The notes below the pieces were generated by a model. The model was given only the letters and a program-made list of their open reading frames with translations. It was not told the DNA's origin and ran no database searches. A program made the translations under genes and the position numbers. From a virus: 44,763 nt of DNA. Shown piece after piece: positions 41,409-44,763 of this stretch. How positions within the stretch are numbered: position 1 is the stretch's first letter; every line of letters starts with the position of its first letter. Where the stretch lies: the IMG/VR virus record IMGVR_UViG_3300034375_007507, positions 1 to 44,763 of that record. One strand, 5' to 3'.

Positions 41409-41419
41409 CTATATACCAA
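41392..41419 (-). promoter_or_regulatory. Candidate late promoter for the capsid gene with duplicated TTGGTATA
   Basis: On the minus strand, TTGGTA (41419-41414) is followed 16 bases later by TATAAG (41397-41392). The motif TTGGTATA occurs twice, 11 bp apart (41412-41419 and 41401-41408), which places both copies on the same face of the helix. It overlaps the end of the scaffold gene. It could be a sigma70-type promoter or an activator site; neither is proven. Confidence 0.35.
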
Positions 41420-42461
41420 AGTCACCACGCATTCTTCGCAAAGTTTCTTCTGGAAGCGCACTAAACTCATCGTCAGATAACGTATTTAAATTTATTTTTT
41501 TATCACCTTTAGCAGATTCCCCTTTCATTGTGGGTGGTTGCGACTCAGCAGCTTGTAGTTTTTTATTAATATTGGCTACTTTTTGCTTCTCAACAACTTG
41601 CTCATCTGCTTTTGAAACTTGTTTTTCTGGTGTAGGATTTAATAATTCTGGTTTTTTTGCTGCTAAAGTATAATTAGTAGCTTTTTCTAGAGCATCTGGG
41701 CCTGCAAAACCTTGTACCATAAATGCATCACGCAAATCTAACACTTCTTGAGTCAAATCAGCATCAAAATTAGCACTGTTTTCATCTAAAATAGGATATT
41801 GGGCTTGTATTTCGTTTGCTTTTTGCTGTAAAGCGGTCATTTCTTGACTTTGTTGCACTGTTTGGCCCATTTGTTGTTGTACTTCAAACATAAATTGGGC
41901 TTTTTCAGCATTTCTGATCTCATTTCTAAGTTCTACAGCTTTTTCTGCTTCGCCATTTAATACTAATTCCTGATATTCAGCTTCTTTAGTTGCAAAATCA
42001 TACTCTGGGAGCTCTTTTGCAGCTTCTTGTTTTGCTTGGGTTACCTCATCTAGTTGTTTTTGTAGTGCTTTTTGTTTTGCAAGCACTTCATCTAATCTAG
42101 ATTTTGGCACCATAGGCGCTTTTGCTTGTTCTATTTCTTGGGAAACGTTTTCATCGCTTCCTTCAATTGGTTGAATATCTGATTGTGCATCTGCTTCGCT
42201 GTTTTCATCCATTCCTTCTTCGCTAACAGCTTCTGGCTCTGCAGGTGCTTCTTCTTCTTCTGGTGTTTCAGGTTCTTTTTCAGCAACTTCTTCTTCTGCA
42301 GAAGCGTCAGTTTCTTCCGTGACTTCTTCATTATCAGATTCCTCTTCTTCTACTGTTTCAAAATTAAGGTCCACTTCAAACTTAGTGTCCTCCTGTTTAA
42401 TGGGCTCACCTCCCGGCATAGCATCCATAATCATCTCATTGGTTTCTTCTTTTTTAGCCAT
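41409..42461 (-). CDS. Scaffolding protein
   Basis: A 350-aa, very acidic protein between portal and capsid genes, the standard place for the scaffold. Residues ~25-120 are almost all Glu/Asp/Ala/Pro; residues ~120-230 are coiled coil (RLDEVLAKQKALQKQLDEVT, then AQFMFEVQQQMGQTV); the C-terminal ~50 residues are basic-polar and end in LPEETLRRMRGDFGI, a probable coat-binding helix. The ribosome binding site GGAGG lies in the last codons of the portal gene, one base before which that gene ends. Confidence 0.88.
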   Translation of the reverse strand: MAKKEETNEMIMDAMPGGEPIKQEDTKFEVDLNFETVEEEESDNEEVTEETDASAEEEVAEKEPETPEEEEAPAEPEAVSEEGMDENSEADAQSDIQPIEGSDENVSQEIEQAKAPMVPKSRLDEVLAKQKALQKQLDEVTQAKQEAAKELPEYDFATKEAEYQELVLNGEAEKAVELRNEIRNAEKAQFMFEVQQQMGQTVQQSQEMTALQQKANEIQAQYPILDENSANFDADLTQEVLDLRDAFMVQGFAGPDALEKATNYTLAAKKPELLNPTPEKQVSKADEQVVEKQKVANINKKLQAAESQPPTMKGESAKGDKKINLNTLSDDEFSALPEETLRRMRGDFGI

Positions 42462-42462
42462 T

Positions 42463-44571
42463 TTATCTACCTCCTTGGTTTGGTTTCATGGCGACTGATG
42501 CTAATTTAGCGGCAGCCTGGGTTTCTGTTTGACCTTTTCTCATATCGTTGGTCATCGACGACAGTCTTTCACGTAAATCTAATTCTTCACGTTTCATTTC
42601 CAACTTACTTTGCAGTTCAGCTACTTTTAGCTGTGGGTCTGCTTCGGTTGATTGTGTTTTAGCTACGTTCAATGCTGTCTCAGATTGAAGTCTAGTTACT
42701 TCTGCTTCTAGTTTAGCAATTTCTAATTGCGTACTTCTAATCTGTGATTCCATTTGGAACTGTTGCAACTGTGCTTGCTCTGGAGTTGGAGGCGCTGTAC
42801 CTTCAAGTTGTCTTATTCGATCTGCTACCATAGCTTTCTTCGCAAGATGTGAGTATTCAACAATTAAATCATTTGGTACAGGCACGCCGACTTTTCTAAG
42901 TTCAATAGCTTCTGCAAACTGAACTTCATCAAAATTATCTCTTGCTGGAGCATCACTAATAACTACGTCATATTCACCTAAGGTTAAATCATTAATAATC
43001 CTACCTTCTGGTGTCATTTGGTTTACAACCAGTGGGACCCTTTGTTTGTAAGGATCAGCTTCGTCTGTAATTTGAATGATACGTTCTTCCGTATAATAAC
43101 TTTGTACTAAGTTTAGTATTTTTTCCGCTAAATAATGTCGTGTTTTCTTTAGGTTATCTAAAGGTACTTGGATCATTAAAACACCGCGGTTCTGTTTTGC
43201 TTGAATTGCAATACCAGAAACCTCTGGACTATCTGTCCCCAACATAGCATCAGAAATACCACTAATTGTTTTAATATTTGCTGCCGCTTTTTGGCTTATA
43301 CGATCCAGACCGGTGGGAATCTGGTTTGGGGGGATCTTACTTGGGGGAGTAGAGCCTCGATTAAACTCGAGGACTAAACCAGTTTCCGCACCGTGTTCTT
43401 CTAAATCATCTGCTGTCATTCCTGTAAGGGAACCTGACTCAACTACCCAACCGCTGTTCGCAGTTGTGTTTACAATGTGTAGTTCTTGAGATGAAATTTT
43501 GTTTAGTTGTTCTTGTGGTGAAATTAAATTTCTAACCATGCCAAAAGGTTTACCTCTTCTCCAATATGGAAAATAAGGAACCAATGTAAATGAATTATAA
43601 GGAGACCAATCATCAAACAAAACAACAGTATCAGCTGTTACAGTCCAACGTACTTTTTTAACGGTTTTAGTGACTATGTATAAACCAAAGTCATCAGCAA
43701 ATTTTTCTCTTTTGCGTTTACTCCAGTCATAAGGTACTTCTCTTTGGTCTCCAGTAACTGGGTCGGTGTAGAACATACACTCTTTTAATTTATAATGTTG
43801 TCTTTCTACAACTCTGATTGATCTTACAGCTCTTGCTTCTTCTGGGTTATTTGGGTAATCACTTGCATATTCACCGCTGTAGGTATCTCCATATCGTTCT
43901 TCTTCATATTCAATTGAATCTGAACCTAAGGTTGATCCTACTTCTGCTATGATTCTTAATTTATCTGCTTTCTCTTGTCCATAGATTTCTTCTATATCAT
44001 CTATGCTCATCCACTTTGTTTCAAAAATTTCATTCCAGGTTTTTGGATCATACTCTTTTGCATCTGGATCAATAATGATATCGAGCGGATCTTTTTGAGT
44101 AATTCGCACTTCGCCATGAATGTGATCTGAAAAATCTATACGAACATCAAACCACCCTCTGTCTTGAATTAAACCATCAGAAAAAACTTGTGATTCTATC
44201 CAATCGAGTTTGTTGTTATCAGAAATCTGCATGTACAACTTTGTTAGTGTCTCTGCAACTTCTTGCATACCAGCACCACGCGGTTTAAATTCTACATCTG
44301 CTCTTCGTGTACTTTGTTCACCAATAACAGTATTAACTGTTGGTAAAATTGTGTTGATTGTTAAGGCGGGTCTACCTTGGTCATCTAACGCAGCAATATC
44401 TGCTTCGTCCCATTGTTCACCGCGATAAAAATTATCACATTGTTTTGCTATTTCAATATAATCAGTGTGACCGTTGTCCCTGGCTCGTGTGTAAGATTCC
44501 CATTGCCGACGGGCAATGTTTAGCTCTTCTGCTGCGTCCAGTTTCTTTTTAGGTTTTTTATACTCTGCCAT
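42463..44571 (-). CDS. Portal protein, P22-like
   Basis: The 702-aa portal, which forms the dodecameric DNA gate of the capsid. The start (ARRQWESYTRARDNGHTDYI, then AKQCDNFYRGEQWDEADIAA) and NTVIGEQSTRRADVEFKPRG are characteristic of the P22 portal family. Further on are PFGMVRNLISPQEQLNKISS and SGIAIQAKQNRGVLMIQVPL. The C-terminal ~120 residues are coiled coil (IRSTQLEIAKLEAEVTRLQS), corresponding to the barrel of long portals. It shares one base with TerL (TAATG). Confidence 0.92.
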   Translation of the reverse strand: MAEYKKPKKKLDAAEELNIARRQWESYTRARDNGHTDYIEIAKQCDNFYRGEQWDEADIAALDDQGRPALTINTILPTVNTVIGEQSTRRADVEFKPRGAGMQEVAETLTKLYMQISDNNKLDWIESQVFSDGLIQDRGWFDVRIDFSDHIHGEVRITQKDPLDIIIDPDAKEYDPKTWNEIFETKWMSIDDIEEIYGQEKADKLRIIAEVGSTLGSDSIEYEEERYGDTYSGEYASDYPNNPEEARAVRSIRVVERQHYKLKECMFYTDPVTGDQREVPYDWSKRKREKFADDFGLYIVTKTVKKVRWTVTADTVVLFDDWSPYNSFTLVPYFPYWRRGKPFGMVRNLISPQEQLNKISSQELHIVNTTANSGWVVESGSLTGMTADDLEEHGAETGLVLEFNRGSTPPSKIPPNQIPTGLDRISQKAAANIKTISGISDAMLGTDSPEVSGIAIQAKQNRGVLMIQVPLDNLKKTRHYLAEKILNLVQSYYTEERIIQITDEADPYKQRVPLVVNQMTPEGRIINDLTLGEYDVVISDAPARDNFDEVQFAEAIELRKVGVPVPNDLIVEYSHLAKKAMVADRIRQLEGTAPPTPEQAQLQQFQMESQIRSTQLEIAKLEAEVTRLQSETALNVAKTQSTEADPQLKVAELQSKLEMKREELDLRERLSSMTNDMRKGQTETQAAAKLASVAMKPNQGGR

Positions 44572-44763
44572 TAAGCACTCATCGATGATTTATGTTTCTC
44601 GCCTTTAGTTAAATGTTTTAACTTATCTCTCCAAGATGGAACATGCTCCGGTCTTTCGTAGAAGGTAGCAAATTCTGTCATCATTAAACCTATCCATGCC
44701 AATGCATCGACTTGGTCATCATGGGCTCCATTTGGAAAACGTAAAAGTTCTGCAACCATGGTT
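44571..44763 (-). CDS. terL: Large terminase subunit, C-terminal end (5' truncated by window edge)
   Basis: The last ~63 residues of the packaging ATPase-nuclease. FPNGAHDDQVDALAWIGLMM is the conserved end of the TerL nuclease domain, with the acidic DDQVDA metal-binding motif. The frame is open to the right edge, so the ATPase domain lies outside the window. It is followed by the portal gene with a one-base overlap. Confidence 0.88.
   Translation of the reverse strand, partial: TMVAELLRFPNGAHDDQVDALAWIGLMMTEFATFYERPEHVPSWRDKLKHLTKGEKHKSSMSA

Overview
The window is a 44.8 kb piece of an AT-rich tailed-phage genome, apparently a podovirus-type lytic marine phage. It is cut at both ends: the left edge falls inside a family A DNA polymerase and the right edge inside the large terminase. 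Structural hallmarks are a P22-like portal, an N4-gp56-type major capsid protein, two head-tail adaptor-like proteins and a T7-like run of internal virion (ejection) proteins. No long tape measure, sheath, tRNA or integrase is visible. The 3TM gene-transfer-agent-type holin, the DUF1289 protein and the low GC point to an alphaproteobacterial host, for example SAR11 or SAR116. Relationship to the HMO-2011-like marine podoviruses is my inference from gene content and order, not a database result.

Layout. Positions 2-8805 (+ strand) hold a compact DNA-replication and nucleotide-metabolism operon: PolA (exonuclease end plus polymerase), a CsrA-type RNA-binding regulator, an AEP primase fused to an SF3 helicase, a Cas4/RecB-like nuclease with four candidate Fe-S cysteines, an SNF2-like SF2 helicase, several small proteins including a possible ssDNA-binding protein, a VRR-NUC nuclease, a DUF3310 protein and a DUF1289 protein. 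Genes overlap or nearly abut. A good sigma70-like promoter lies before the SF2 helicase gene.

Positions 44763-8868 (- strand) hold one long late operon, read right to left: TerL, portal, scaffold, major capsid protein, a strong terminator hairpin, a small accessory protein, two adaptors, a GNAT-like protein, two small ejection-type proteins, a 679-aa internal protein and a 2270-aa polyvalent ejection protein with a muralytic N-terminus and a zincin motif. Then come tail and fibre genes (BppU-like, an 18-residue-repeat protein, a 1451-aa S74 fibre, a LamG/SPRY fibre, a DUF7483 fibre, a possible fibre chaperone), a lysis cassette (small membrane proteins, 3TM holin, M15 peptidase, XhlA-like protein), and two more tail genes.

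The distal end of the late operon (11461-8868) is a dense chain of about thirteen genes of 32-98 codons. Most encode very Lys/Arg-rich proteins: DUF5872-like and DUF6321-like basic proteins, an HNH-like protein, a membrane protein ending in an AT-hook, and a 47-aa protein with a dockerin/EF-hand loop. Several are too short for ordinary gene callers. This is the least understood part of the window and the best candidate for an undescribed system. The two operons converge at 8806-8867.
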